Source of the DNA: an uncultured Bacilli bacterium
Lineage (GTDB): Bacteria > Bacillota_I > Bacilli_A > RFN20 > CAG-631
DNA: 52,613 bases
NCBI GenBank assembly: GCA_947599835.1
Contig: CANQFQ010000005.1
Span: 64,001 to 116,613, forward strand
Reading direction: 5' to 3'
Part shown: piece after piece, positions 1 through 8,492 of the stretch
How the letters are laid out: every line of letters starts with the position of its first letter
How positions within the stretch are numbered: the stretch's first letter is position 1
Notes under the pieces: generated by a model
Seen by the model: the letters and a program-made list of their open reading frames with translations, nothing else
Told to the model about the DNA's origin: nothing
Databases searched by the model: none
Program-made: the position numbers and the translations under genes

Positions 1-1
1 T

Positions 2-2083
2 TTAATTGCAACGCCCGCTAATGGCGGTGGCTTTCATCCTTTATATGATTATCAAAAGCGCGTTCAACAATACCCTATTCAAGATTTAAAAACTACCGAT
101 GAAATGATGACTTTATTTCCTTATTTAACCGAGGAAGAAACTTATCAATACATTGTTGAAAATCCTAATAAAATTGCAAGTCAAATTGATATTGTGCTAC
201 CTATTCATGATCGTTTATATCCTCCATTTTTGGAAAACTCTGATGAAGAATTAAGACACATTTGTTATGAAAATGCGCACAAAATGTATGGTGAAAATTT
301 ACCTGATATCGTTTCCAATCGACTTGAAAAAGAATTAAATTCTATTATTTCTAATGGATATTCTGTTATTTATTTAATTGCCAATAAAACCGTACTTAAA
401 TCCATGGAAGATGGATTCTTAGTGGGTTCTAGAGGTTCTGTAGGTTCTTCCTTTGTAGCCACATGTGCTGGCATTACTGAAGTAAATCCATTACGTCCAC
501 ACTATCGTTGTCCTCATTGTGGATATAGTGATTTTAATATTGATGAAACCAAAGTCAAAAGCGGCTTTGATTTGCCAACTATCGATTGTCCTATTTGTCA
601 TCAACCAATGCTAGGTGATGGACATAATATTCCTTTTGAAACATTTTTAGGGTTTAAAGGGGATAAAGTTCCAGATATTGATTTAAATTTCTCAGGTAAA
701 AATCAAGATCAAGCCCATTCATTTATTCGTGAATTGTTCGGAAAAGATAAGGTTTTTAGAGCAGGAACCATTTCCACAGCTGCATCCAAAACGGCTTTTG
801 GATATGCAAAGCGTTATTATGAAAAAAAAGAAATTGAAATTTCTAATGCAGAAGCTTGTAGAATCGCAAAAATGATTGAAGGAACGAAAAAAACCACAGG
901 TCAACATCCTGGTGGACTCATTGTTATACCTGCGGATATGGAAGTTTATGATTTTACACCTATCCAATATCCTGCAGATGATGTTTCATCCGATTGGTTT
1001 ACAACACACTTCGCTTTTGAATATATTCATGATAATGTCTTAAAATTAGATATGCTAGGCCATGTCGACCCTACAGCACTTAGAATGTTACAAAATTTAA
1101 CTGGTGTAGATCCTAGAACCATACCGATGAATGATAAAAATGTTTTAAGTCAATTTACTGGTGGAACAGCCCTTGAATTAGATCGATTGGGTGCTGCAGG
1201 ATTACCTGAATTTGGTACAAAAATAGCGAGACGAATGTTATCCGAAACCAATCCTAAATCATTTTCTGAATTAGTTCAAATTTGTGGTCTTTCTCATGGT
1301 ACAGATGTGTGGTTTGGTAATGCGAGAGAGTTAATCAAAAATAAAACTTGTGAGCTGATGAATGTCATTGGATGTCGTGATGATGTGATGGTCAATTTGT
1401 TAGAATATGGTCTTGAACCGATTGATGCTTTTTCAATCATGGAAAATGTTAGAAAAGCAACAAAGAATTTAACTCCAGATCAAGAAAAAATAATGTTAGA
1501 TCATCACGTTCCACAATGGTACATTGATTCCTGTAAAAAAATTCATTATATGTTTCCTAAAGCACACGCAGTGGCCTATACGATGATGGCCGTTCGTGTC
1601 GCTTGGTATAAATATTATAAACCATTAGAATATTACGCAACATATTTTTCAACCCGTTGTGATACCTATGATATCGTATCTATGATTCAAGGGGAAGATG
1701 CCGTTCGAATGAAATACGATGAATTATTACAAGATCAAAATGAAAAAAGCAATAAAGATAATGACTTACTCGTTCTTTATGAAATTGTATTAGAAATGTT
1801 TAAAAGAGGTTATAAATTTGCAAATATCGATTTAGAAAAATCTATGGATGAAGATTTTATATGCGATTATGAAAACAACCTTTTAATTCCACCATTTAAA
1901 ACCATCGATGGCCTTGGAATACAAGCTGCAAAATCTGTAGTCAAAGCAAGAAATGAACAACCTTTTATTTCCAAGCAAGATTTAATGAGAAGAACAAAAC
2001 TCAATTCTACAAATATTCGATTTTTAGAAAAAATTGGCGCTTTAAAATTTTTGGATGAAGTGGATCAATTAACATTATTTTAA
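2..2083 (+). CDS. polC: DNA polymerase III alpha subunit, Gram-positive PolC type, C-terminal part
   Basis: The frame is open from base 2, so the gene starts upstream of the window; about 693 C-terminal residues are present. PolC is the replicative polymerase of low-GC Gram-positives. Visible family blocks are VGSRGSVGSSFVAT, a Cys pair motif CPHCG followed by CPICH (zinc-binding region), PFETFLGFKGDKVPDIDLNF with the polymerase acidic residues, TGQHPGGLIV, and the C-terminal helix-hairpin-helix region (DGLGIQAAKSVVKAR). It ends in LTLF, close to the usual beta-clamp-binding LSLF tail. The stop overlaps an ATG, but the next gene more likely starts at 2101. The identification is secure; only the 5' part (exonuclease and OB regions) is missing. 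Confidence 0.97.
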   Translation, partial: LIATPANGGGFHPLYDYQKRVQQYPIQDLKTTDEMMTLFPYLTEEETYQYIVENPNKIASQIDIVLPIHDRLYPPFLENSDEELRHICYENAHKMYGENLPDIVSNRLEKELNSIISNGYSVIYLIANKTVLKSMEDGFLVGSRGSVGSSFVATCAGITEVNPLRPHYRCPHCGYSDFNIDETKVKSGFDLPTIDCPICHQPMLGDGHNIPFETFLGFKGDKVPDIDLNFSGKNQDQAHSFIRELFGKDKVFRAGTISTAASKTAFGYAKRYYEKKEIEISNAEACRIAKMIEGTKKTTGQHPGGLIVIPADMEVYDFTPIQYPADDVSSDWFTTHFAFEYIHDNVLKLDMLGHVDPTALRMLQNLTGVDPRTIPMNDKNVLSQFTGGTALELDRLGAAGLPEFGTKIARRMLSETNPKSFSELVQICGLSHGTDVWFGNARELIKNKTCELMNVIGCRDDVMVNLLEYGLEPIDAFSIMENVRKATKNLTPDQEKIMLDHHVPQWYIDSCKKIHYMFPKAHAVAYTMMAVRVAWYKYYKPLEYYATYFSTRCDTYDIVSMIQGEDAVRMKYDELLQDQNEKSNKDNDLLVLYEIVLEMFKRGYKFANIDLEKSMDEDFICDYENNLLIPPFKTIDGLGIQAAKSVVKARNEQPFISKQDLMRRTKLNSTNIRFLEKIGALKFLDEVDQLTLF

Positions 2084-2100
2084 TGAAAAGGGGAATTTTT

Positions 2101-3093
2101 ATGGACACTTTAGGAATTATTTTAGCAGCAGGTAAAGGTACAAGAATGCGTTCTTTGTACAATGAAACAGCAAAAGTATGTTTTAAAATTTTTGATCATG
2201 CCATGATAGAATATGTTTTAGATAGTTTAAAGCAAGCTGGAATTCAATCTTTTATTACCATCGTTGGCTATCAAGCCGAAGAAGTGGTTGCTTTACTTCA
2301 TGATCAAAGCCAATTTGTGACGCAAAAAGAACAAAAAGGAACAGGACATGCAATAATGCAAACTTTACCTTTATTAAAAGAAAATCAAATAGCTTTAATT
2401 GTTTGTGGAGATACACCATTATTAACGACAGATACGTTAAAATCATTACTAGATTATCATAAAAATCATCATTGCGATGCGACGATTTTAGAAGCTCGTG
2501 TGGAACAGCCTTTTGGATATGGTAGACTCGTTAAAAAGGGTCAACAATTATTAAAAATTGTCGAAGAAAAGGATGCTTCTGAAAATGAAAAACAAATCAC
2601 AGTCATTAATACAGGAGTGTATGTCATTAATACAAATGCTTTATTAAAATATATTCCTAATTTATCAAGTCATAATGCCCAAAACGAATATTACTTAACT
2701 GAAATTTTTCAATTAATGATTCAAGATCATCAAAAAGTGGAATGTTTTCAATCCAAAATCCAAAATGAATTTTTAGGTGTCAATGATCGTGTGCAACTAG
2801 CTAATGCAACAAAAGTTATTCAACAACGAATTAATGAAAAACACATGTTAAATGGTGTTACTATTGTGGATCCAAATACTACTTATATTGGTAAAGATGT
2901 TTGTATTGGAAATGATACCATCATTTATCCAAATACGCACCTTTATGGTCATAGTATTATAGGAGCAAATTGCCGACTTGGACCTAATGTTTATATTACT
3001 AACTCTATTTTGCAAGATTGTGTTATAATAAAAAATAGAGTTGTTGAAAATCAACAACTCAGCATTGAAACAAAAAACAATGAGAAAGGGTAG
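2101..3093 (+). CDS. glmU: GlmU-like UDP-N-acetylglucosamine pyrophosphorylase, lacking most of the acetyltransferase domain
   Basis: The N-terminal uridyltransferase domain (about residues 1-225) is intact: LAAGKGTRM nucleotide loop, KEQKGTGHA, CGDTPLL and NTGVYV. It would make UDP-GlcNAc for peptidoglycan. After residue 230 only a few left-handed beta-helix hexapeptide repeats follow (IGKDV, IGNDT, IGANC), and the protein ends at 330 residues, against about 455 for bifunctional GlmU. The catalytic part of the acetyltransferase domain is absent, and there is no room for it before prs 33 bases downstream. The start at 2101 is preferred over the ATG at 2083 because AAAAGGGG lies seven bases upstream of it. 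The glmU-prs order is the Bacillus arrangement. It may be monofunctional. Confidence 0.9.
   Translation: MDTLGIILAAGKGTRMRSLYNETAKVCFKIFDHAMIEYVLDSLKQAGIQSFITIVGYQAEEVVALLHDQSQFVTQKEQKGTGHAIMQTLPLLKENQIALIVCGDTPLLTTDTLKSLLDYHKNHHCDATILEARVEQPFGYGRLVKKGQQLLKIVEEKDASENEKQITVINTGVYVINTNALLKYIPNLSSHNAQNEYYLTEIFQLMIQDHQKVECFQSKIQNEFLGVNDRVQLANATKVIQQRINEKHMLNGVTIVDPNTTYIGKDVCIGNDTIIYPNTHLYGHSIIGANCRLGPNVYITNSILQDCVIIKNRVVENQQLSIETKNNEKG
3001..3060 (+). promoter_or_regulatory. Mutually exclusive inverted repeats at the glmU 3' end
   Basis: AACTCTATTTT (3001-3011) is complementary to AAAATAGAGTT (3032-3042). The same second segment also forms a perfect 10-bp stem with the next one: GAGTTGTTGA (3038-3047), loop AAA, TCAACAACTC (3051-3060). 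The two stems share bases and cannot coexist, as in an attenuator. No U-run follows, so this is a possible RNA switch or processing site between glmU and prs, not a terminator. Confidence 0.35.
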
Positions 3094-3094
3094 T

Positions 3095-3112
3095 ATCAAA
3101 TCATAATTTGAT
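3095..3112 (+). promoter_or_regulatory. Small hairpin upstream of prs
   Basis: ATCAAAT, loop CATA, ATTTGAT form a perfect 7-bp stem ending just before the AGGTG ribosome binding site of prs. It could influence translation initiation. The stem is AT-only except for one C-G pair, so it is weak. Confidence 0.3.
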
Positions 3113-3126
3113 CAGGTGTAAAAACG

Positions 3127-4089
3127 ATGCTGAATGGAATTAAATTAGTGTGTTTAAGTGCTAATCAAGAGTTAACGACTAAAATCGCAGAAATTTTAGA
3201 GGCTCCAATTATGGAATCAGAATTAACTCATTTTGCTGACGGTGAAATTCTTTTTGAAGGTAAACAATCTTTTAGAGGGGATAAGGTTTATATCATTCAA
3301 TCGACTTGTGCTCCAGTAAGTGAACGATTAATGGAATTATTAGTTTGCTGTGATGCATTAAAAAGAGCTAGTGCTAAAGAGATTACAGCGATTATTCCTT
3401 ACTTTGGATATGCAAGACAAGATCGTAAGGCGAAAGCAAGACAACCAATTACAGCGCGGTTGGTAGCTGATTTATTACAAGTTGCAGGGGTGAATCGGGT
3501 CGTTGCAACCGATTTACATGCACCACAAATTCAAGGCTTTTTTAATTGTCCCGTGGATGATGTTTCGGCGATTCCTGTATTTGTAAAATATTTTGAAAAA
3601 GAAAAAATTGATAATATTGTGGTCGTTTCTCCCGATCATGGAGGCGTGGTACGCGCAAGAAAATTAGCAGAAAAATTAGGAGGCGCACCTATCGCCATCA
3701 TTGATAAACGTCGACCAAAACCAAATGTTGCTCAAGTCGTAAGTGTCGTAGGTGATGTAAAAGGAAAAAATGCCATTATCATTGATGATATTGTTGATAC
3801 TGCCGGCACTTTATGCCAAGCCGCTCAAGTCTTAAAAGAAATGGGAGCAGTGAAAGTATATGCGGCTATTTCTCATGGCGTTTTGAGTCTTGATGCTGTA
3901 GATAAAATAAAAACATCTTGTTTAGAAAAATTAATTATTACAGATTCTATTCCTTTACCAGAAGAAAAAAAATGTGATAAAATCGAAGTAATTTCAATGG
4001 CTGCTTTATTTGCCAAAATCATTGATCACATCGAAAAAGGATTATCACTCAGTGATGCACATAAAGAATTTTTAGCCTCTTTAAAATAA
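3127..4089 (+). CDS. prs: Ribose-phosphate pyrophosphokinase (PRPP synthetase)
   Basis: This 320-residue class I PRPP synthetase transfers pyrophosphate from ATP to ribose 5-phosphate, supplying purine, pyrimidine, NAD, His and Trp synthesis. Visible motifs are YFGYARQDRK (ATP site), DLHAPQIQGFF, VSPDHGGVVRA, and the PRPP-binding loop DDIVDTAGT at residues 220-228. The length equals the family norm. An AGGTG ribosome binding site lies eight bases before the ATG. It follows glmU by 33 bases and is closed by a strong terminator. Confidence 0.97.
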   Translation: MLNGIKLVCLSANQELTTKIAEILEAPIMESELTHFADGEILFEGKQSFRGDKVYIIQSTCAPVSERLMELLVCCDALKRASAKEITAIIPYFGYARQDRKAKARQPITARLVADLLQVAGVNRVVATDLHAPQIQGFFNCPVDDVSAIPVFVKYFEKEKIDNIVVVSPDHGGVVRARKLAEKLGGAPIAIIDKRRPKPNVAQVVSVVGDVKGKNAIIIDDIVDTAGTLCQAAQVLKEMGAVKVYAAISHGVLSLDAVDKIKTSCLEKLIITDSIPLPEEKKCDKIEVISMAALFAKIIDHIEKGLSLSDAHKEFLASLK

Positions 4090-4108
4090 AAAACAACATA
4101 ACTGTTTT

Positions 4109-4138
4109 ATCATTGCAAAAATGCAATGATTTTTTTTC
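4109..4138 (+). terminator. Rho-independent terminator after prs
   Basis: ATCATTGCA (4109-4117), loop AAAA, TGCAATGAT (4122-4130), then seven T. It ends the polC-glmU-prs transcription unit. Confidence 0.9.
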
Positions 4139-4204
4139 GATTTCAAGAGATTTATAAGATTTAATCTTTAAAAATTTTAAAAAATATTCTATCCATTCAT
4201 GGAT

Positions 4205-4233
4205 TTGACTTTTAATTGATTTAATTGTAAACT
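4205..4233 (+). promoter_or_regulatory. Possible promoter for the C1 protease gene, near-leaderless
   Basis: TTGACT (4205-4210), a 17-base spacer and TAAACT (4228-4233). The predicted transcription start falls within a few bases of the ATG at 4243, and no Shine-Dalgarno sequence is visible. The -10 match is only 4 of 6, so this is tentative. Confidence 0.35.
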
Positions 4234-4242
4234 GATAATACT

Positions 4243-7212
4243 ATGAAACCTATAAAAAAACACTTTTTAACTATGACCCTTGTTTTTCTAACTTTTTTTT
4301 ACTTGCTGAATGCGAGTCTTTTTCCCGTTGAAGTATATCATAGCGTTGATGCTGCTAATTTAACGAAAGAAACGGAAATCATCTCTCAAACTGAACCAGA
4401 AATATTAGAAGATCTTCAACATGCAGATGATGCGCAATTGGATTATTGGGCAGAACACCTTGAAAGTTTTGATGGAAGGAAATTTGGATATATAACACCT
4501 GCAAGAAATCAATATAACAAAAATACTTGTTGGGCGTTTGCAGCGGTTGGCGCTGTTGAAGCCAACATTTTACGTAAAGGTATCGATGAAAATGCAACCA
4601 AAGACAATCTAGATTTAGATGAAACCATCGTAGCATATAATCGCCATACACGGGATGGGAGTCATGATCCACTTTTATTAACTACGAATGATACATACAA
4701 TTATGGACAATGGAATCAAGGAGATAGTGGTGCTGTTAATGCCTTTTCTATTATGACACAAGGCTACACGCTTTTAGATGAAAATTCCTTTCATTCTTCT
4801 GTCTCTGAAGATGAAATTAAAAGCAAATTGAAACAATCCAAATATTATGTTCAAAGTTATCAAAGTATTTCCGTTGAAGAAAATGAAATCAAGCGGGCGA
4901 TTTTAAAATATGGAGCCGTTGCGTTTAATTATTGCGCACCAACTTCTAATCAATTTTATAGTCTTAAATCAGCAAATCATACCTCTATTATTATCGGATG
5001 GGATGACAACGTAAAAAGTTCTGGATTTACGCCACTACAACCTGATATCGATGGTGCGTGGATTATTAAAAATAGTTGGGGAAACTATGCAGGATATAAT
5101 GAAATTAATGGAACATGGTGTTACTACATCTCATACGCATTGCCGATAGGAGGTTTATATACGATTGATTTGGCAATGAGCAAAGATTATCAAAATATTT
5201 ATCACTATGATGGTGATGTAACCATTAGTCTAAACAAAAAAGCAGGAGAAGCTCAAGCGGCTGTTTATGAAGCAAAACTTTCAAGTCCAACAAAACAAGA
5301 ACAATTAAAAGCCGTGATGATCCATGTGCCACAAGATGATTTAAACGTTAATATAAAAATTTATAAGAATTTAAAAGTCAATCCTGGAAATGTGAATGAT
5401 CCCATGAATGTACCAGACCAAAATACGAATGTTGCAGAGATACAAACACACCTTGAACGAAGCGGAATGCACACCATAGATTTAGAAAAAGCCATCGATC
5501 TTGAACAAGGTGAATATTTTTCAATTGTAGTCAATTGTAAAACAAAAGCGAATGTTTCAGTTCCGGTAAATTGTGCAATGGATAGCAGTGCATCAATCAA
5601 TGATATGACTTATTATTTTCAAGATGGCAAATGGATTAGCTTTAAAAATAGTAATTCTTATGCAGATAGTTCAACAGACAATCGAACGGCTAAAATTAGA
5701 GCGATAACCAACACAATAGATCGAGAAACTGTTTTGGACAATGATTTAAAATATGCTAGAGTAGAAATTGAAAATAGACTGGTTTATTATGCAAAAGATC
5801 AACAATTAGTTCCTAAACTTAATGTTTATTTAGATGAAAAATTACTTCAACAAGATCAAGATTATAGCGTAGAAGTTCAAGAAATGAATAGACCTGGCAA
5901 AACAGCCATCACAATTGTAGGAAAGGGCAGCTATAAAGGATCTAGAACCACTTATTTTGAAATTGCAAAAGCAACGAATCCACCGGTTTTTATCAATGAT
6001 ACAATGAATGTCTATAACGACATCACCTATTTGCGAGATATTGCCATTCCTACGGATTGGAAATGGGTTGAAGAAAATACAAAACTAGAAATTGGAATGA
6101 ATCTAGTTTCATTGATTTATGTAGGACAAGATAAGGATTTTTATCAAAATTTGATTTGTGAAATTTACGTTAATAAAATGAATCAAAATCCACCTGCAAC
6201 CATCGATATCTCATCTTCAAAAATAGAAATTAGTGGTGATTATGTTTACACCGGTGAACCCATCCTTCCAAATGTAAAAGTGATTCATGATAACATCGAA
6301 CTGCGATGTAATATTGACTATACTTTAGCCTTTCAAAACAACATAGATGCAGGAATAGCCACCCTCATTGTCACTGGAAATGGACGTTATTTTAATCAAA
6401 TAACACAAACCTTTGTGATACAAAAAGCACAATGGCCAAAAGAAATACCTAATGATATCATTCATGTAAATGCTAAAATTAAAAATTTAAATCAAATTTC
6501 GTTGGATTGTTCGAATTGGGCATGGAAAACACCTAATCTTGAATTAACTAGTGACTATTTCCAAACGATAGCCGTTTATACTGGACAAGATATAAACAAT
6601 TATTCGAACACACAAATGCAAATCACAATTATTAGAGAGGCTTTATTGGACATTGCTTCCATATCGGAGTTGAAACTAGATACCACTTCTTTTGTTTATG
6701 ATGGACAAGAAAAGAAACCTATCGTTATCGCAAAAGATGGTGAAAAAACATTAAGTCTAAACATTGATTTTGATGTAGAATATTTAAATAACAAAGATGC
6801 GGGAAATGCCAGTGTGATTGTTAAAGGTAAGAATGATTATACCGGATCAAAAACACTTTATTTCACCATTTCTAAAGCAAAAATGCCCATCGTAGAGACA
6901 ACCATCCATTGCAATAAAAAAGTCACAAAATTGTCGGACATTTCTCTACCAGAAGGATTTGTTTGGGAAAATGAAAATATGAAAATAACGGAAAATAGAA
7001 TTACTGCCAAAGCGATTTATATCGGTGAGGATGCCAATAATTATGAAACCATAGAACTTACTTTTGAAATTTTCATCGAACAACAAAATCTATCTAAAAA
7101 TCCTTTAAAAAAAGAAAACTGGATTTGGATAGGAATAGGAACTGTAGGTGTCGTTTTAGTACTTCTATGGGGAGGACTTTCATTTATTAAACATAAGCGT
7201 CATCAAAAATAA
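4243..7212 (+). CDS. Surface-anchored C1 (papain-like) cysteine protease with C-terminal repeat domains
   Basis: The protein has 989 residues. An N-terminal signal peptide or anchor (about 8-38) precedes a papain-like domain: Cys96 in NTCWAF, His246 in NHTSIIIGW and Asn277 in NSWG give the catalytic triad, with an upstream Gln in RNQYNKNTC. Residues 300-490 look like the beta-sandwich that follows C1 domains in many clostridial surface proteases. From about 500 to 940 there are three or four copies of a repeat of about 80 residues built around VYxGQ/EP, DAGxAxxxVxGxGxY and FxIxKA, an Ig-like or MBG/YDG-like fold. A C-terminal membrane helix (about 958-980) with a basic tail anchors it. It probably degrades peptides or host protein outside the cell (inference). 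No clear ribosome binding site precedes the ATG. Confidence 0.85.
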   Translation: MKPIKKHFLTMTLVFLTFFYLLNASLFPVEVYHSVDAANLTKETEIISQTEPEILEDLQHADDAQLDYWAEHLESFDGRKFGYITPARNQYNKNTCWAFAAVGAVEANILRKGIDENATKDNLDLDETIVAYNRHTRDGSHDPLLLTTNDTYNYGQWNQGDSGAVNAFSIMTQGYTLLDENSFHSSVSEDEIKSKLKQSKYYVQSYQSISVEENEIKRAILKYGAVAFNYCAPTSNQFYSLKSANHTSIIIGWDDNVKSSGFTPLQPDIDGAWIIKNSWGNYAGYNEINGTWCYYISYALPIGGLYTIDLAMSKDYQNIYHYDGDVTISLNKKAGEAQAAVYEAKLSSPTKQEQLKAVMIHVPQDDLNVNIKIYKNLKVNPGNVNDPMNVPDQNTNVAEIQTHLERSGMHTIDLEKAIDLEQGEYFSIVVNCKTKANVSVPVNCAMDSSASINDMTYYFQDGKWISFKNSNSYADSSTDNRTAKIRAITNTIDRETVLDNDLKYARVEIENRLVYYAKDQQLVPKLNVYLDEKLLQQDQDYSVEVQEMNRPGKTAITIVGKGSYKGSRTTYFEIAKATNPPVFINDTMNVYNDITYLRDIAIPTDWKWVEENTKLEIGMNLVSLIYVGQDKDFYQNLICEIYVNKMNQNPPATIDISSSKIEISGDYVYTGEPILPNVKVIHDNIELRCNIDYTLAFQNNIDAGIATLIVTGNGRYFNQITQTFVIQKAQWPKEIPNDIIHVNAKIKNLNQISLDCSNWAWKTPNLELTSDYFQTIAVYTGQDINNYSNTQMQITIIREALLDIASISELKLDTTSFVYDGQEKKPIVIAKDGEKTLSLNIDFDVEYLNNKDAGNASVIVKGKNDYTGSKTLYFTISKAKMPIVETTIHCNKKVTKLSDISLPEGFVWENENMKITENRITAKAIYIGEDANNYETIELTFEIFIEQQNLSKNPLKKENWIWIGIGTVGVVLVLLWGGLSFIKHKRHQK

Positions 7213-7308
7213 GTCCTCTTACATTTGAACTTTTTTGAAGTTAATTTTGGAATTGTTTTATTTTTGAAGTTTAAATTTTAATTAAACTTTCCAAATGATA
7301 ATTAACGG

Positions 7309-7348
7309 AGTCAGGATATTATATAATAATATCTTGACTTTTTTTTAA
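7309..7348 (+). terminator. Rho-independent terminator after the protease gene
   Basis: AGTCAGGATATTAT pairs with ATAATATCTTGACT (one mismatch) and is followed by a run of T. The distal arm and T-run double as the -35 region of the rplM promoter. Confidence 0.85.
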
Positions 7349-7362
7349 AAGATTGCTATTAT
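7334..7362 (+). promoter_or_regulatory. Promoter of rplM-rpsI
   Basis: TTGACT (7334-7339), 17 bases, TATTAT (7357-7362). The -35 lies in the 3' arm of the preceding terminator. A second -10-like TATAAT at 7322-7327 has no good -35 partner. Confidence 0.6.
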
Positions 7363-7412
7363 AGTAACCGGCACTTTGCTTGCCTTAGTAGCCCCGGTAC
7401 AGTTACTAAGAT
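7362..7412 (+). promoter_or_regulatory. Ribosomal protein L13 leader-like RNA
   Basis: Upstream of rplM, nested complementary segments form a compact stem-loop: TAGTAAC (7362-7368) with GTTACTA (7402-7408), ACCGG (7367-7371) with CCGGT (7394-7398), and GGCA with TGCC around a seven-base loop. Firmicutes are known to carry an autoregulatory L13 leader here. The class is assigned from position and pairing, not from an alignment. Confidence 0.65.
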
Positions 7413-7432
7413 TTGTAAGGGAGGAAAATAAT

Positions 7433-7873
7433 ATGCAACGTCAAACAACAATGGCGAAGCCAAAAGAAATTACCCGTAAATGGTATGTTGTCGATGCTAC
7501 CAATGTTCCATTAGGAAGATTAGCATCACAAGTAGCAATGGTATTAACAGGAAAAGATAAGCCAACATATACTCCAAATATCGATACTGGAGATTATGTA
7601 ATTATTTTAAATTGCAATAAAGTTGCTTTAACGGGAAACAAATTAAAAACAAAAAATTATTACAATCATTCACAATATTTAGGTGGATTAAGAACACGTT
7701 CAGCAAAAACGATGATGGAAAAATATCCAGTAGAAATGGTTGAAAGAGCCGTATGGGGAATGTTACCAAAAGGTTCATTAGGTAGACAAATGTATAAAAA
7801 ATTATTTGTTTATGAAGGAAACACTCATCGTCATGAAGCTCAAAAACCTGAAGTGTTAAAAATTAAGTTATAG
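7433..7873 (+). CDS. rplM: 50S ribosomal protein L13
   Basis: This 146-residue large-subunit protein has the L13 blocks KWYVVDATNVPLGRLAS, GDYVIILNC, MVERAVWGMLPKGSLGR and LFVYEGNTHRHEAQKPE. The ATG at 7433 is chosen because GGGAGGAAA lies just upstream and the length then fits the family; longer in-frame starts would run into the leader structure. It is cotranscribed with rpsI, 12 bases downstream, and is probably feedback-regulated through the leader. Confidence 0.97.
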   Translation: MQRQTTMAKPKEITRKWYVVDATNVPLGRLASQVAMVLTGKDKPTYTPNIDTGDYVIILNCNKVALTGNKLKTKNYYNHSQYLGGLRTRSAKTMMEKYPVEMVERAVWGMLPKGSLGRQMYKKLFVYEGNTHRHEAQKPEVLKIKL

Positions 7874-7885
7874 GAGGAAATATCA

Positions 7886-8299
7886 ATGGCAGCGAAAAAG
7901 AAAACACAAGAAGTCGTACGTTATTGTGGAACTGGTAGAAGAAAAGCTTCAGTTGCAAGAGTTGCTTTAGTTCCTGGAACTGGAAATATTCTAGTTAATG
8001 GAAGAAAAGTTGAAGAATATTTACCTTCTGCAACATTTATTATGGATTTAAAACAACCTTTAACTGCAACTGAAAATGCCGCACGCTTTGATGTTATTGT
8101 AAACGTTTATGGTGGCGGATTTTCTGGTCAAACAGGTGCAATTCGTTTAGGTATTGCTAGAGCTCTTTTAAAAGCTTCTAACGAATATCGTCCAACATTA
8201 AAAGCATTAGGATTATTAACGCGTGATGCAAGAGTGAAAGAACGTAAGAAATATGGTCTTAAAGGCGCACGTAGAGCACCTCAATTCTCAAAACGTTAA
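7886..8299 (+). CDS. rpsI: 30S ribosomal protein S9
   Basis: This 137-residue small-subunit protein ends in the characteristic basic tail RRAPQFSKR that reaches the P-site tRNA. The [12 protein letters not shown] and [22 protein letters not shown] blocks are clear. An AGGAGG ribosome binding site precedes the ATG. It is the second gene of the rplM-rpsI operon and is followed by a strong terminator. Confidence 0.97.
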   Translation: MAAKKKTQEVVRYCGTGRRKASVARVALVPGTGNILVNGRKVEEYLPSATFIMDLKQPLTATENAARFDVIVNVYGGGFSGQTGAIRLGIARALLKASNEYRPTLKALGLLTRDARVKERKKYGLKGARRAPQFSKR

Positions 8300-8320
8300 T
8301 TGTTCTTCAAATGTTTATTT

Positions 8321-8348
8321 AAAGTCCGATTTATTCGGACTTTTTTTT
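8321..8348 (+). terminator. Rho-independent terminator after rpsI
   Basis: AAAGTCCGA (8321-8329), loop TTTAT, TCGGACTTT (8335-8343), then more T. Confidence 0.95.
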
Positions 8349-8492
8349 ATTTTTTGAATTTTATCTTTTTTCATTTTTTTGATGGTTAACTTTCGATTTT
8401 CAAAAACATTTTATGGATGATTTGGCTTTTTTCTTTTTTTCTAGATTTAATATTTTTTATTTTAACATCATACAATTTTACGAGGTGACTTT

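Noticed and set aside
2848-3126. Frameshifted GlmU acetyltransferase domain downstream of glmU
   Set aside because: None of the frames before prs shows further hexapeptide repeats or acetyltransferase motifs, and the gap is only 33 bases.
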